From Elusimicrobiota bacterium (GTDB taxonomy: Bacteria > Elusimicrobiota > Elusimicrobia > FEN-1173), in the NCBI GenBank assembly GCA_016714745.1, contig JADKCG010000021.1, positions 1 to 64,000 on the forward strand: a stretch of DNA of 64,000 nucleotides, read 5' to 3'. The position numbers and the translations under genes were made by a program. The first letter of the stretch is position 1. Each line of letters opens with the position of its first letter. The notes under the pieces are model-generated. The model did not search any database and was not told the origin of the DNA. It worked only from the letters and a program-made list of their open reading frames with translations. Below are positions 1 to 13,600 of this stretch, one piece after another.

Positions 1-893
1 GGATCCGTAAGGTGCCAATGGAAATACGGGTCGCTTGATACAACCTGGCAACCTCACCCGCCGATAACGCTCGTGTGTAGAAACGCACATCATCAATAGT
101 CCCGTTATAGGAGTAACCCCAACTTCCATCATGTCTTCGTCCTAGGCCAAACGAATTATTACTTGAATATCCGGATAATGCGGTGACAGAAGAACCCGAA
201 ATTTGTCCATCCACATAAAAATAGGTTGTGCTGGTTGGGTGGTCCCTTACCCCCGTTAACAAATGCCAATTTCCATCGCTTATGGATGATCCGTGAACCA
301 CATGAGGAGCTGTTAAATTGTATCGGGTTTGATAGACTGGACGACTAGAATAATCCCCGCTAAGAAAGAGCCCATGGCCAATCGCGGATGCCAAAAACCC
401 TTTCCCAGCTATGGCCGCATAATTTCCACCTGACAAACTCTGGGTGGTTTTGACCCAAACGGACAAAGTGAACGAACCGCTGGGATCCAAAATTCCGCTG
501 GCCGGGTCTCCCATTGTCACATAGTCATTGTTTCCATCAAAAACAATGCCCGATCCGCTTTTCCCAGTCCCCCAGGTCGGACCGTTCGTAAGTGTCCCCG
601 TGCTGGCGTTCCCGCTCAGATCGAAGGCCGATGTCCCTGCGTTTTCGTCTAAATTCCAATACCCCGCGAGCCCACTTGTCCGTCCTGCGACCAATATGTC
701 GAGATTCCCATCCACATCGTAATCCCCCACCGCAACCGAGGAATACCCCACCCCCCCATTCAACCCGGCCACGTTCGTTGCTGTCGCATTGAACGTCCCG
801 TTGCCGTTGTTGCTGTAGGTCCGCAATTGATAGTTCGTCCCATCACTGCCGCTCACCAACACGTCCAAATCCGCGTCCTTATCAAAATCGCCC
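1..893 (-). CDS. C-terminal part of giant secreted protein (VCBS end plus LamG domain), 3' end off-window
   Basis: This is the continuation of the giant protein after a one-base frame break near 890-905. In the downstream frame translation runs open to the first base of the window. It completes the fifth FG-GAP/VCBS unit of the third block (GDFDKDADLDVLVSG), adds a sixth (GDYDVDGNLDILVAG), and then enters a LamG/concanavalin-like jellyroll. The jellyroll is recognisable by GYWNLDENAG, FDGNNDYVTMG, SFTLSVWVKT, DGNWHLLTGV and IDDVRFYTRALSAGEVARLY. LamG domains usually bind carbohydrate or protein ligands at the cell surface. At the break, GATGGGCGG stands where GATGGCGG would keep the repeat in frame, so one extra G is the simplest cause. 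The true C-terminus is not visible. Confidence 0.8.
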
Positions 894-3370
894 ACGCCAC
901 CGCCCATCCACCAGCCCGTTGTTCAACCCCGCCACGTTGATGGCTGTGGAATTAAACGTCCCGTTGCCGTTGTTGGCATACACCCTCAGTTGACGGTTCG
1001 TGCCATCCGTTCCGTTCAACAAAACATCGAGATCTCCGTCCTGGTCAAAGTCGCCCCACGCCACGCTCCCTTGGCGTAACCCGTTGTTGGTTCCCCCCAC
1101 GTCAATACCTGTGCCGTTGAACGTGCCGTCTCCCTTGTTTTGATAGACCCGCAGTTGGTTGTTGGTGCCGTCCGTCCCGCTGACCAGCACATCCAAATCC
1201 CCGTCGTTGTCAAAGTCGCCCCAGACCACGCCCCCCTGTTTAAGGCCATTGTTTGACCCCGCCACTTCAACCGGCGTGGTGTTGAAAGTGCCATTTCCGT
1301 TGTTCCGAAAGACACGGAGCTGGTTGTTTGAATTATCACTGCCGCTGGCCACCACGTCCAGGTCGCCGTCGTTATCAAAATCACCAAACGCCACATCCCC
1401 TTCTTTCAACCCGCTGTTGGCCGCCGCCACGTTCACCGCCGTCGAATTGAACGTCCCGTTCCCGTTGCTTTTATACACGCGCACCTGGTTATTTGTGCCG
1501 TCCGTCCCGCTGACCACCACGTCCAGATCCCCATCGTTGTCATAGTCCCCCCAGGCCGTCCCGCCCTGGCTCAGCCCCCCACCCACGCTTGCCAAATTAA
1601 AGGGGCCCACCCCATAATCTGGGATGATAAAAGGCGGCGACGCCGTTACTGTCGAAGAAACAGTGGACCAGTTGCCCGCCTCGTCAGATGTCCACAACAC
1701 AAAATACCACGTCTGCGGTGTGGTCGGGCTGACCACGATCGTCGTCGCTGTCAGAGCGCCCGGGGCCACATTCGTGGCCGTGACCGTGGACGTATACGCG
1801 TTTGCTGGCGTCGTGCTGGTGCTCCAGGTGGCCGTATACGTGGCGTATTGGATGCGGTAATACCCCGTCAGGTTGTTATACATTCCTTCCGCTCCCGCCG
1901 AATTCCACGACAGGTTGATCGCTCCCGCCGACATTCCTGTTACCGCTGTCAACGTGCTACTGGAGGGGGCATACCCAACCGTGGAAGGAAGAGCAGAAGT
2001 TGAATTCGATATTTCTGACCAGTTGTTCATGTTGTCCTTGCTCCACAGGACAAAGTGGTAGGTCGTCGTTGGAACCAATCCTGTCACCGTATGGCCTTGG
2101 GCGGCGCCTGGAACTACATTTATTGTCGAAATCGTTACGGTCGTGGCATTGGAAGGGGTGGAGCTGGTGCTCCAGCTGGCGGTATACGTTGCGTATTGAA
2201 TACGATAGTCCCCAAACAGGTTCCCCGAACCCCCATCGTCCCCCGCCGATAACCAGGAGAGATCGATGTTGCCCGGCTGTGTCCCCGTGCTTGCGCCCAA
2301 CGTGCTGGTCGATGGTGATACTGTATCGGTGTCTTCTACCAAGGCTGACTCCGTATTGGATACCTCCGACCAGTTGGGAATTTCGTCACCGGTAAACAGG
2401 GCGAAGTAATAGGTGGTCCCACCAGGCACCCCGGCGAGGGTTGTCGACACCACCACCCCCGGCGTTACGTTCGTCGTAGAAATTGTGACAGTCATCGCAT
2501 TGCTGGGCGTTGACCCGGTGCTCCAACTGGCCGTATACGTGGCGTATTGGATGCGGTAGTTACCGGTGAGGGTCTTCGTCGGCCCATCGTCTCCGGCGGA
2601 CGACCAGGACAGGTTCACTTTCCCCGCGGACGCGCCCGGCACGGCCGTCAACGCTGACGTCGACGGCGCAATGAAATCGGCCGCCGCGATCATGCGAATC
2701 TTGTTGTTGCTCTCCGTGAGGTATAACATATGGTCAGAGGCGGCAAAAATGGCGTAGACATTCCCTGTGTTTGCTCCGATCGCAGGCAGATTTTCAGCGT
2801 TATAGGAACCAACTCCCGTTCCTCCAATGGTGTAAATAAAGTTGGCCGTCATGGATTGACCAAAATAGGTCCCATTTCTCTTTGGAATGAATCGGATGCG
2901 CGTTCGGCTTTGGTCCGAAATGTATACGTTCCCTCCCGCGTCGACACTCGCATCTGTTGGATTCTTCATCGTGGCGGAAGTGGCGATTCCGCCATCCCCG
3001 GTGTAATTGAATCCCCCGTTCCCGGCAAGGGTATAAATGTAATTGGCCGTCATCGCTTGCCCAAAATAGGTCCCGCTGGTTTTAGGAATAAAGCGAATAC
3101 GAAAGTTTGTCGTATCGGCAATGTAGACGTTTCCAATAGAGTCGAGATTCACCGCTGTTGGGTTGTTTAGCTGTGCGGCGGTAGCGATGGCTCCATCCCC
3201 GCCGTAGGCGCCGGTTCCGTTGCCCGCGATCGTGTAAATGTAATTGGCCGTCATGGATTGGCCGAAATACGTTCCATCGGTTCGCGCAACAAAACGGACT
3301 CGGTGATTATTTTTATCCGCAATATAAAGATTCCCATCACTATCCAAACTCACACCAGTAGGGTTATTGA
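882..3370 (-). CDS. Giant secreted protein, third segment (NHL end, three Fn3, VCBS block 3)
   Basis: This is the frame that resumes after the GC-rich insert. From its N-terminal side it has the last three full NHL-like units of block 2 (SLDSDGNLYIADKNNHRVRF and two more) and a terminal degenerate unit (HMLYLTESNNKIRMIAA). Three fibronectin-III-like domains of the APSTSTLTAV...YRIQYATYTASWST type follow, then four FG-GAP/VCBS units with DxDxDGDxD calcium-binding loops (for example WGDYDNDGDLDVVVSG). It ends at an artificial stop (VDGRWRGRF) where a single-base shift moves translation out of the repeat frame; the protein continues in the next frame to the window edge. An open frame also exists upstream to 3518, but that part is read from the GC-rich insert and is not expected in the native protein. 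Confidence 0.8.
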
Positions 3371-4671
3371 TGCGGCCCCGCCGCCCCCCAGGCCGGCCCG
3401 GCCCGCGCCCGGGGAGAGGGCGGCGCGGGGGCCCCTCCCCGCCCCGGCGGCGTTGTCTTTTTTCGCGCCGCCCGCCCCCCCCCTTGAGCGGAAGTCGCCG
3501 CTCCCCCATCGCCCCCATAGGCCGCAGTCCCTGTGCCCGCGATCGTGTAGATGTAATTGGCCGTCATGGATTGGCCAAAATAGGTGCCACTCGTCTTTGG
3601 GACATATCGGATTCGATGATTGTTGTAATCGCCCACAATAATATTTCCACCATTATCTACACACACGCCACTGGCGCCATCCGTAGAATAAAAATCAAGT
3701 TTTGCGGAAGTGGCCACCCCGGCATCCCCAGAGAACCCATTTGCGCCTCCCCCCGCGATGGTGTAAATATAATTTGCCGTCATGGAATGCCCGAAGTGGG
3801 CGCCGGTGGTCCGAGGAACCATTCGAATGCGATTGTTCGAAGAGTCTGCAAAATAGAGGTTTCCGGTCAAATCGACGCTGACCCCATACGGATTATTAAT
3901 TTTCGCTAAAGTCGCCGCTCCACCGTCACCAGAAAACCCTGCGCCGGTCCCCACGATGGTATAGATGTAATTGGCCGTCATGGCTCGGCCAAAATAGGTT
4001 CCTCCTGTTTTGGCTATAAAATGGATTTGGTCACCAATTGTGGATATATAAACATTCCCGACACCGTCAAGGCTTACTCCTGTCAATCGGTTAAAATTCG
4101 CGGACGTTGCCGCCACGCCGTCAGGGCTGGATCCACCCCCTCCCGCGATCGTGTAAACATAGTTCGCGGTCATGGATTGACCAAAATACGTGCCGGAAAC
4201 TTTCGGGATAAATCGGATACGATACGTGGAGTAATCCGAGATGTAGACGTTCCCCGCGCTGTCCAAGGCGACCCCGCCAGGCTCGTTTAATTGCGCTGAA
4301 GTGGCCGGTCCACCGTCGCCCCCATAAGCGGCGGTACCATCACCCGCGATGGTGTAGATGTAGTTCGCCGTCATGGCCTGACCAAAATAGGTCCCGCTGT
4401 TTTTTGGAACAAACCGAACGCGAGCGTTATAACTGACTCCAATATAGACGTTGCCGCTGGCATCGACGGTCACCTGAGAAGGATGATCCACCGGAGTACT
4501 GGTCGCAGGGACATTATCGCCCACGTATCCACCCGAGCCATTCCCCGCAATGGCATAGATATAGTTGGCGGTCATGGCCTGGCCAAAGTAGGTTCCGCTC
4601 GTTTTTGGAATGAACCGAACTCGATCTTCCCATGCGGCGGCGATGTAGACATTCCCGTTCACATCGACACG
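3364..4671 (-). CDS. Giant secreted protein, second segment (NHL block 2)
   Basis: This frame carries six NHL-like beta-propeller units, each about 60 residues. Each unit has the pattern GVxVDxxGNVYIADxxNxRIRFxPK, then the nearly invariant TYFGQxMTANYIYTIAGNG, then a linker of the YGGDGGAATSAQ type. The frame is entered by a one-base shift near 4669: upstream HPRDLA runs out of frame while VDVNGNVYIA resumes in this frame. It is left at the GC-rich insert, where translation reads nonsense (AQGGGRAARKKTTPPGRGG) and stops at 3364. NHL propellers generally mediate protein or glycan binding. This segment is a continuous part of one gene, not a separate protein. Confidence 0.82.
   Translation of the reverse strand, partial: RVDVNGNVYIAAAWEDRVRFIPKTSGTYFGQAMTANYIYAIAGNGSGGYVGDNVPATSTPVDHPSQVTVDASGNVYIGVSYNARVRFVPKNSGTYFGQAMTANYIYTIAGDGTAAYGGDGGPATSAQLNEPGGVALDSAGNVYISDYSTYRIRFIPKVSGTYFGQSMTANYVYTIAGGGGSSPDGVAATSANFNRLTGVSLDGVGNVYISTIGDQIHFIAKTGGTYFGRAMTANYIYTIVGTGAGFSGDGGAATLAKINNPYGVSVDLTGNLYFADSSNNRIRMVPRTTGAHFGHSMTANYIYTIAGGGANGFSGDAGVATSAKLDFYSTDGASGVCVDNGGNIIVGDYNNHRIRYVPKTSGTYFGQSMTANYIYTIAGTGTAAYGGDGGAATSAQGGGRAARKKTTPPGRGGAPAPPSPRARAGPAWGAAGPHQ
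3369..3483. other. 115-bp extremely GC-rich insert disrupting an NHL unit
   Basis: Neighbouring NHL units run directly from the alanine-rich linker into NNPTGVSLD. Here about 115 bases of almost pure G/C, with homopolymer runs of 6-8, sit between GCTCAA and AATAACCC on the minus strand. The length is not a multiple of three, so the frame is broken. Nothing in the surrounding repeats resembles it. It looks like an assembly patch or low-quality consensus, although a genuine insertion cannot be excluded. Confidence 0.6.
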
Positions 4672-7600
4672 CCAGGTCCCGAGGGTGGTTAATATTTGCA
4701 GAAGTGGCAAGAACATCATTGTTGCCACCCCCTCCACCTGCAATCGTGTAGATATAGTTCGCGGTTCTGGCTTGTCCAAAGTACGTGCCATCCTTTTTGG
4801 GAACAAACCGGATGACATTGTTGGTGGTGTCTGCGATGTAGAGATTCCCCTCGTTGTCCAGAGAGGTACCAGATGGGGCGTTCAAAGTTTGTTGGAATGC
4901 AAAGTTTCCATCCCCAAACCCGCTGGGCGAGCCGGCCCGCAGGTAGATATTTGATGTTGTGAGCGCGGGGACATCGACTGATGTGGCATTTGCCGATCCG
5001 CTGGCGGTGGACCCGGCGCGGTTGGTGGCCAACACCTTGTAATGCATCTGTTGGGCAGGGGGAATGTAATCGTCCGAGAAACTGGTCGTGTTGCTGACAC
5101 CCAGCAAAAAGTCCGTGGTGGTCACCCCCGCGTGCGTGGCGCGATAGATCGTGTAGCTGTCCGCGCCGCTGGCGCCGCTCCAGCTTAGGTTCACACGCAA
5201 CAAGTTACCCTCCACCGTGGCCGTAAGCCCCGCTGGGGCCCCGCTGGGCGGGGCGACCACCTCGGTGGCGTTGGTGAACGCCAGGGGGTTGTTGATCGTG
5301 TTGGCCGTGGTGTAGATCTCCATGGATATGGCAAACGTGCCTTCTGTGGCGCCCCCGGCCACGTCCGCGCGCACGATGTAATACAACGGCACCGTGCTCA
5401 CCGTCACGTCCTGGTCAAAGGCAACAATGTCTCCGCTAAAGGATTTTGAAGCGTCGTCCAGCCGAACGGCTGTGGCGTCGATGTATCCGCTGGAGCTCAC
5501 CCACACTTCCACATTGGTCAAATTCCCGTCCGCCGTATACCCGCTCGCCTGCACCGCCACGGACGAAATCGTTACCCCCGATTCAGAATCCGACACCACC
5601 TGGGCTGTCCCCAAAATCCGTTGGGTCTCACCCTGCCCGATCCAGCCCGGTTGCCCCACCGCTTCCGCCAGGGTCACCATGGCCGGTACAGGCAAATAGA
5701 CCGATGCCGTATTCGACACCTCCGACCAGTTGGGGACTTCGTCTCCGGTCCACAAAACAAAGTAGTAGGTATTGCCCGGGGTAAGGCTCGACGCCAGGTA
5801 ACTTTGCGCGGCGCCCGGCGTTGCGCTGGTGGTGGCGATGGTCACCGTCGTGGCATCGGTCGGCGTTGAGCTCGTGCTCCACGCCACTGTATACGTGGCG
5901 TATTGGATCCGGTAGTTGCCGGTCAGGTTCCCGGACCCCCCGTCGTCGCCGGCGGAGGTCCAGGTCAGGTCAATTTCGCCATCCACGTCGCCCGGCACCG
6001 CGCTCAACGTGCTGGTGGAGGGAGCCGTGCCGTCCAGCCAGGCACTGGCGGTGTTGGACACATCCGACCAGTTGGGGACTTCGTCCCCGCTCCACAAAAC
6101 GAAGTAATAAGTCAGTCCAGCTGTCAGCCCCGTGGCCACATAGCTTTGAGCGGAACCCGGGGTCGCGTTCGTGGTGGAGATCGTGACCGTCGTGGCATTG
6201 CTGGGGGTCGACCCAGTGCTCCAGCTGGCGGTGTAGGTGGCATACTGGATCCGGTAGTTGCCGGTCAGGTTGTTGTAAGTCCCATCGTCTCCGGCGGAAC
6301 TCCAGTTTAACGACACCTGACCAACCCCCGCCGTCGCCGCCAACGTCGATGTGGATGGCGCAACAAAGTCTTCCGACGCGATCATGCGGATTTTATCGTT
6401 TGAGCTGTCTGATAGGTAGACCATGTGGTTTGGCGCGGCGTAGACGCCACGGGGGGAATACAGGGTCTTGATTGTTCCCACCGCGTTTTCTCCGTTATAG
6501 GTGATGTTGCCGTTTCCACCAATCGTGTAGATGTAATTGGCCGTCATGGCTTGGCCAAAATACGTTCCGCTGGTATTTGGAACGAACCGTATTCGATGAT
6601 TGTTCGTATCCGCGATATAAATGTTTCCACCAGGGTCCACGCTGACGTCAAAAGGACTGGCAACGCGCGAAGCCGTCGCCGCCATGTTATCGGCCAGGAA
6701 ACTCGAGGTCCCATTCCCCGCAATGGTGTAAATATAATTGGCCGTCATCAATTGGCCATAGTACGTTCCGCTTGTTTTTGGCACAAACCGAATACGGGCG
6801 TTCGAGTTGTCCGCGAAGGTGATGTTGCCCGCCGTGTCCACGGTCAATCCCATGGGATACCTCAAGGTAGCGGAAGTGGCGGCCCCCCCATCGCCGCTAT
6901 AGCTGTAGGTGCCATTTCCCGCGATTGAATAGATGTAATTGGCCGTCATGCTCTGGCCAAAATAGGTCCCACTGGTTTTGGGGATAAACCGGATACGGTT
7001 GTTTTGTTGGTCCCCGAAATAGAGGTTTCCATCCCTGTCGATGCTCAGCCCGGCGGGTGAGTTAATCTGAGTGGAAGTCGCCGCCACATCGTCGGCTAGA
7101 AACCCTCCCGTTCCGTTCCCCGCGATCGTGTAGATATAGTTGGCCGTCATGGCCTGGCCAAAGAAGGTCCCGGTGGTCTTTGGCACAAAGCGGATCCGAT
7201 GGTTCGAACTGTCCGCAACGTAGAGGTTGCCATCTGTGTCCAGGGTGGCCCAGCGAGGGTCCCGCATGGCGGCGGAGATGGCGGCCGTCCCTTCGCCGCT
7301 AAAGCTGTAAGTCCCATTTCCGGCGACTGTGTACAGGGTGTTGGCACTCATCGCCTGACCAAAATAGGTCCCGTTGGTTTTTGGAACAAACCGGATTCTC
7401 GAATTATCCTTGTCCACGAATACCACGTTCCCACCCGTGTCGGCCCAGACCCCATGGGGATAATCAATCTGTGTGGAGTTCGAAACACCGCTGTCTGAGG
7501 TACGCTTTCCAGCAATGGTGTAAATGGAGGCGGCTGTCATGGATTGATTGAAGTGGGTTCCATTGGCCCTGGGAACGAATCGTATAAGTTTGTTGTTGTA

Positions 7601-10600
7601 GTCCGCGAGGTAAACGTTCCCGCCGGCATCCACGCTTACCCCCTTCGGATTGTAGATGCGTGTGGAGGTCGCCGCCGCATTGTCCCCCAAATATCCGCCT
7701 GTTCCATTCCCCGCGATCGTGTAGATGGAATTGGCGGTCATGGCCTGACCAAAGTACGTCGCTGTCTTTTTTGCAATAAATCGAACGCGATGGTTGGAGT
7801 AATCCCCGATGTAGACATTTCCATCCGCATCCAGGGAAACGCCAAAGGGATCCCGGACCTTCGCCGATGTGGCCGCCCCGCCGTCCCCGCCGAAGGTCCC
7901 GGTGCCGTTTCCAGCGATCGTATAGATGTAACCCCCTGTCATCGTTTGGCCAAAATAGAATCCCCCCGTTTTTGGCACAAACCGTATGCGGTGGTTGGTG
8001 GAATCGGCAATGTAGACGTTTCCGGCCACGTCCACGCTCACGCCAGAAGGGCTGTAGATCTGGGTGGAAGTCGCCGCCACGTCATCGGCCACGTAGCCGC
8101 CGGTGCCGTTCCCCGCAATCGTGTAGATATAATTGGCTGTCATCGATTGCCCGAAGTAGGTCCCGGTCGTTTTTGGGATAAAGCGTATGCGGTGGTTCCC
8201 CGTATCGGCGATAGTGACGTTACCCTCACTGTCCAGGCTAACGCCGGCAGGTGACTTTATTTGCGTACCGGTCGCCACCACATCGTCGGTCGCGTATCCG
8301 CCGGTGCCGTTCCCCGCAATCGTGTAGATATAATTGGCTGTCATCGCTTGCCCAAAGTAGGTCCCGGTCGTTTTTGGCACAAATCGAATACGATGGTTGC
8401 TGGTATCCGCGATATAGAGGTTGCCTGCGGTGTCGATGTGGAGGCCAGTGGGAGAGTAGAGCTCCGCGGTGTTGGCGATCACATTATCGGAGATGTAGCC
8501 ATTCGAACCGTTTCCAACGATGCTGTAACTGTTGTTCGCCGTCATCGATTGGCCGAAGTATGTCCCGCTGACCTTTGGCACAAATCGAATGCGATGGTTA
8601 CCGGTATCCGAGATGTATAGATTTCCCATAGAATCGACAAACATTGATCCGGGAAGAGATAACGACGTTGACGTTCCCGGGATCCCATCGACCCCGCCCG
8701 AAGTTCCGGCAAAAGGGTAGATGTTGCTGGTGGTCAATGCGGAAAAATCAACCGAGGTGGCGTTGGCGGCATTACTGGTCCCGGTGGTTCCGGCCCGATT
8801 GGTGCCGATCACCTTGTAATACATCTGTTGATTGGCGGGGATATAGTTGTCTGTAAAACTCGTGGTGTTGGTTATTCCCATCAAGAAATCTGATGCGCCA
8901 ACACCGGAATGAGTAGCCTGGAAAATGGCATAGGTGTCCACCCCCGTAGCGCCACTCCAGCTTAAGTTCACCCGCAAGAGGTTTCCCTCCACCGTGGCCG
9001 TAAGCCCCGCTGGGGCCCCGCTGGGCGGGGCAACCACATCGGTGGCGTTGGTGAACGCCTGGGGGTTGTTGGTCGTGTTGGCCGTGGTGTAGACCTGCAG
9101 GGAAACGTCGAACGTGCCTTCTGTGGCGCCCCCGGCCACGTCCGCGCGCACGATGTAATACAACGGCACCGTGCTCACCGTCACGTCTTGGTCGAATGTC
9201 GCGGTGTCACTGCTGAAAGATTTGGCCGTGTTGTCCAGCCGAACAGCTGTGGCGTCGATGTATCCGCTGGAGCTCACCCACACTTCCACGTTCGTCAAAT
9301 TCCCGTCCGCCGTGTAGGCGCCGGTTTCTCGCACCGCAACGGACGAGACCGTCACCCCAGCCGCGCTGTCCGACACCACCTGGGCGGTGCCCAGTATCCG
9401 TTGCGTCTCACCCTGCCCGATCCAGCCGGGTTGCCCCACCGCTTCCGCCAGGGTCACCATGGCCGGCGGTGGCAGGTAGACTAACGCCGTGTTCGACACC
9501 TCCGACCAGTTGGGGACTTCGTCCCCGCTCCACAAAACGAAGTAATACGTGAGTCCGCTCGTCAGCCCCGTGACAAGGTTCGCCTGGGCGGAGCCCGGCG
9601 CTGCGTTGGTGGTCGCGATGGTCACCGTCGTGGCATCGGTCGGCGTTGAGCTCGTGCTCCACGCCACTGTATACGTGGCGTATTGGATCCGGTAGGTCCC
9701 GGTGAGGTTGCCGTTCACGCCGTCGTCACCAGCGCTGTTCCAGGTCAGCAACACCTCCCCTTCCGTGGCCGTGGACTCGCCCGCGAGGGTGCTGGTGCTG
9801 GGGGAAACCCCTGTGTAGGCACTCCCTCCGCTGGACCAGCTGGATTCCGCCAGGGCGGAGTCCACCGTCTTTACGCGGTAGTAATACGTGGTGTCCGTGC
9901 GCAGGCCGTAGCTGGCCGTGGTCTGGACGTTCCAGGGGTCGGTGGACTTCATGACAACACCGTAATAGGTGTTGCTGTTAAAGATCTTCGGCGGTTTGAG
10001 GTAACTGCCCAGGCGCGGGCTGGCGCCCAGCTGGCCGGGGAATATGACCGAACTGAAGTTGGACACCGTTGACAGTTGGATGTCGTATGTCAGCCCGTTT
10101 TCCGCCGTTGCACCGGTTCCGCTGTCGGTTCCCGCCGCCCAGGTGAAACTGGCCACACTGACCGACCCGGTGTTAAAAGAAAATGAGCCCGAATGGCCTC
10201 CCGGCGCAGTGGGGGCGGTGTTGGCCGTGGCACAATAATTTTTATAAACCCGTAATGAATAGCCCATGTCGCTGTTCGCACCTATGCCCACATCCAGATC
10301 GCCGTCGTTGTCGTAATCTCCCCAACCCAGGGATCCACTGTTTAGTCCGCCGTTCACCCCCTCGATGTCCAGTTGGGACGGATCAAAAGTGCCGTTTCCA
10401 TTGCTCCGATACACACGCAACTGGGATAACCCGTTACTCCCACAAGTTAATAGATCTTGATCCCCATCGTTATCGAAGTCGCCCCAGGCCACACTGCTGT
10501 AGCGCAGTCCCCCGTTCAATCCGTCCACCTCCACCTGGGCGGCGTCGATGGTGCCGTTCCCATTATTCGTATAGAGGCGCAGTTGATAGTTCCCATTGTA

Positions 10601-13600
10601 TCCACTGACCAGAATGTCAAGATCCCCGTCCATGTCCGTGTCGCCCCAGATGGCCATCCCGCTGTAAAGCCCTCCGTTCAGCGCGTCCACTTCGATTTGC
10701 GTGGGGTCCATTGTCCCGTTTCCGTTGTTCTTATACACGCGTAACTGTCCGTTGGACCCGTTTGCTGTCCCGCTGGCCAATATGTCCAAATCGCCGTCGT
10801 TGTCGTAATCGCCCCAGGCCAGACCCCCGTCCGATAGGCCCCCATTGACGCCGGCCACTTCGATCGGGTTGGCATTTAGTGTTCCGTTTCCGTTGTTCTT
10901 ATAAATCCTCAACTGTCGGTTCGTGCCATCCGTCCCAGCCGACAAAATGTCCAGACCCCCATCGTTATCAAAGTCGCCCCAGTCCACTCGACTGTCAGAG
11001 AGACCTCCATTGAGGCCCCCCACCTCTATTTGTGTCGCGTCCATCGTTCCGTTCCCGTTATTCTTGTAAACCCTTAACTGTCGGTTGGTCCCATCCGTCC
11101 CGCTCACCAAAATGTCCAAATCCCCGTCACTGTCAAAATCCCCCCACACTGTTGATCCGAGCGTAAGGCCATTGTTGGCTCCATCCACTTCAATCTGGTT
11201 TGGGTCCAAGGTTCCATTCCCATTGTTTTTATAGATTCTCAACTGGCGGCTACCACCATAAATCGACCCACTGCTTAAAATGTCTAGGTCGCCGTCGTTC
11301 TCAAAGTCCCCCCACACCAACCCTCCAGAGATTATGCCTCCATTGATTGCCTCAACATCAATTTGACTGGCGTCAAACGGGTTCGCCACCGCGCTGGCAC
11401 GGGGACTGACAACATCCAGCGGGCTCGTTCCGTTATCGTGGCTCGATTTGATCCCAAGGTAATACGTCACCATCGGCGTCAACCCCGCCAGGACCAACGA
11501 TTGGCTCGTCCCCGGTAACCCCGGCGACGGTTCCCCCGCAACCGGCGTGGCGTTATTGAATTCCGTGTCGTTCGTGATGGCCCCCGTCATGCTATACCTC
11601 ACATCGTAGGCGGCATTGGCCCCCGCGTTGATGTTCATGGGCGCGGTCCACGTCAAGAAGATTTGCCCTTGCCCCGCTTGCCCGCTGGCCAGCAGGTCCG
11701 CCACCGCAAAGGGCGCCGAACTGGCCATCTCCGCATACAGGCTCCCTGTGGCGCTCCAGGCCGATTCTTTTAGCCCCGTATCGATGGTTTTGACCCGATA
11801 GTAGTAGGTCGTATTGAACGTCGGCAGGCTGTGCAACATGATTCCGTGGTTGGTGTTGCCATCAAATATTTTGGGCGGTCTTAAATAGTTGCCCATCCCC
11901 GGCGTGGTCCACTGCCCGGCCACGATCGTGCGACCGGTAAACGTGTTGCTGGTCGATATCTCCACCTGATAAGTCAGCACGTCGGCCGAGCTGGCCCCGG
12001 CCCCGCTGTCGGACCCCGCCGCCCACTTAAACGTGGCCGTGGACGTGCCCGAAACGTTGTAACTCCATGCTGTTGTCAAGCCGGCCGGCGCGGTGGGGGT
12101 CGTGTTAGCGGTGAGGTTTAGGTTCTTGTAGACCCGCAATTGGCCGTTGGTGCCGTCTGTTCCACTGGCGAGAACATCCAAATCGCTGTCGTTATCGAAG
12201 TCCCCCCAGGCCACGCTCCCCTGGAGTCCCCCGTTGAGCCCGTCCACCTCAATTTGCGTCGCGTCGATGGTCCCGTTTCCGTTATTATTATAAACACGGA
12301 GTTGGCGGGTTGTTCCGTCGTTTGTGCCACTAACCAGGATATCGTGGTCTCCGTCGTTATCGTAGTCCCCCCAGGCCGCGCTCCCATAGTTGTATCCGCC
12401 GTTTTTGCCATCGACTTCAATTTGGGTGTTATTAAAGGTTCCGTTGCCGTTGTTCTTATACACTTTCAGCCTGGGACCACCCCCGTCATTGTAGGTGTAT
12501 CCAACAACCAACGCATCCAGGTCCGCATCGCTGTCAAAATCGCCCCACGCCACTTCCCCCTGGTAAACACCCATGTTGGTCCCGCCCACTTCAATTTGGG
12601 CAGGATCGATTGTTCCGTTTCCGTTATTTTTATAGACACGCAGTTTGTAGGCCCCCCCCATACTATAACCACATGCCAAGATATCGAGGTCGCCGTCGTT
12701 CTCAAAATCACCCCAGACTGCAGAGGAGGAGCCAAGTCCCTCACCGGGACCATCCACATCAATGGGGGCGGAGTCGAAAGACCCATCCCCGTTATTTTCA
12801 TAGACACGCAACTGATACGCCTCGATGAACAGAAGGTCCAGGTCCCCATCCAGGTCGAAGTCACCCCACGCCAAACTGCCCCCACCTTTGGCTCTGTTGT
12901 CAACAATCATGGGTGTCGGGTTGATGGTGCCATTTCCATTGTTTATAAATATCCGAGTATTTACAGGGGCGCCCGCCGCCACAATATCCAAATCGCCATC
13001 GTTGTCATAATCGCCCCAGGCCAGCCCACCGCCAAAACCTGCGTCACCCAGTTCAATTTGGGTTCCGTCAAAACTGCCGTTCCCATTATTTTTGTAGACC
13101 CTCAATCTTCGAGTTGTGTCCCATCCACTAACCAGAATGTCCACGTCCCCATCATTGTCGTAGTCCCCCCAAGCGACACGGGACCCGATTACAAGTCCTC
13201 CGTTCAAACCGTCCACCTCGATTTGGTTGGGGTCAAACCAATATCCGCCTACGGCGGAGGTGGTGTTGGAAATACCGGACCAGTTGGGGACTTCGTCTTC
13301 TGTCCACAAAACGAAGTAGTAGGTCACCCCGCTCGTGAGCCCCGTCACCGTGTGGCTTTCGGCGGAGCCGGGGACCTGCGCGGTGGTGGCGATGGTGACG
13401 GTCGTGGCATCGGTTGGTGTTGAGCTCGTGCTCCAAGCGACGGTATAGGTGGCGTATTGGAGGCGGTAGTTACCCGTCAAATCGCCAATCCCGCCGTCGT
13501 CCCCGGCGGAGGCCCACGTCAATGTCACTTCCTCCGGGTTTCCGCTTGTGGCCGCCAGGGTCGATGTCGACGGCGCAATCACTCCCGCCCAGGAGGAAAC

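Noticed and set aside
528..792. Plus-strand open frames opposite the giant gene
   Set aside because: They are antisense shadows of VCBS/LamG repeats; the same holds for all plus-strand frames in 1-13600, which repeat in step with the modules on the minus strand.
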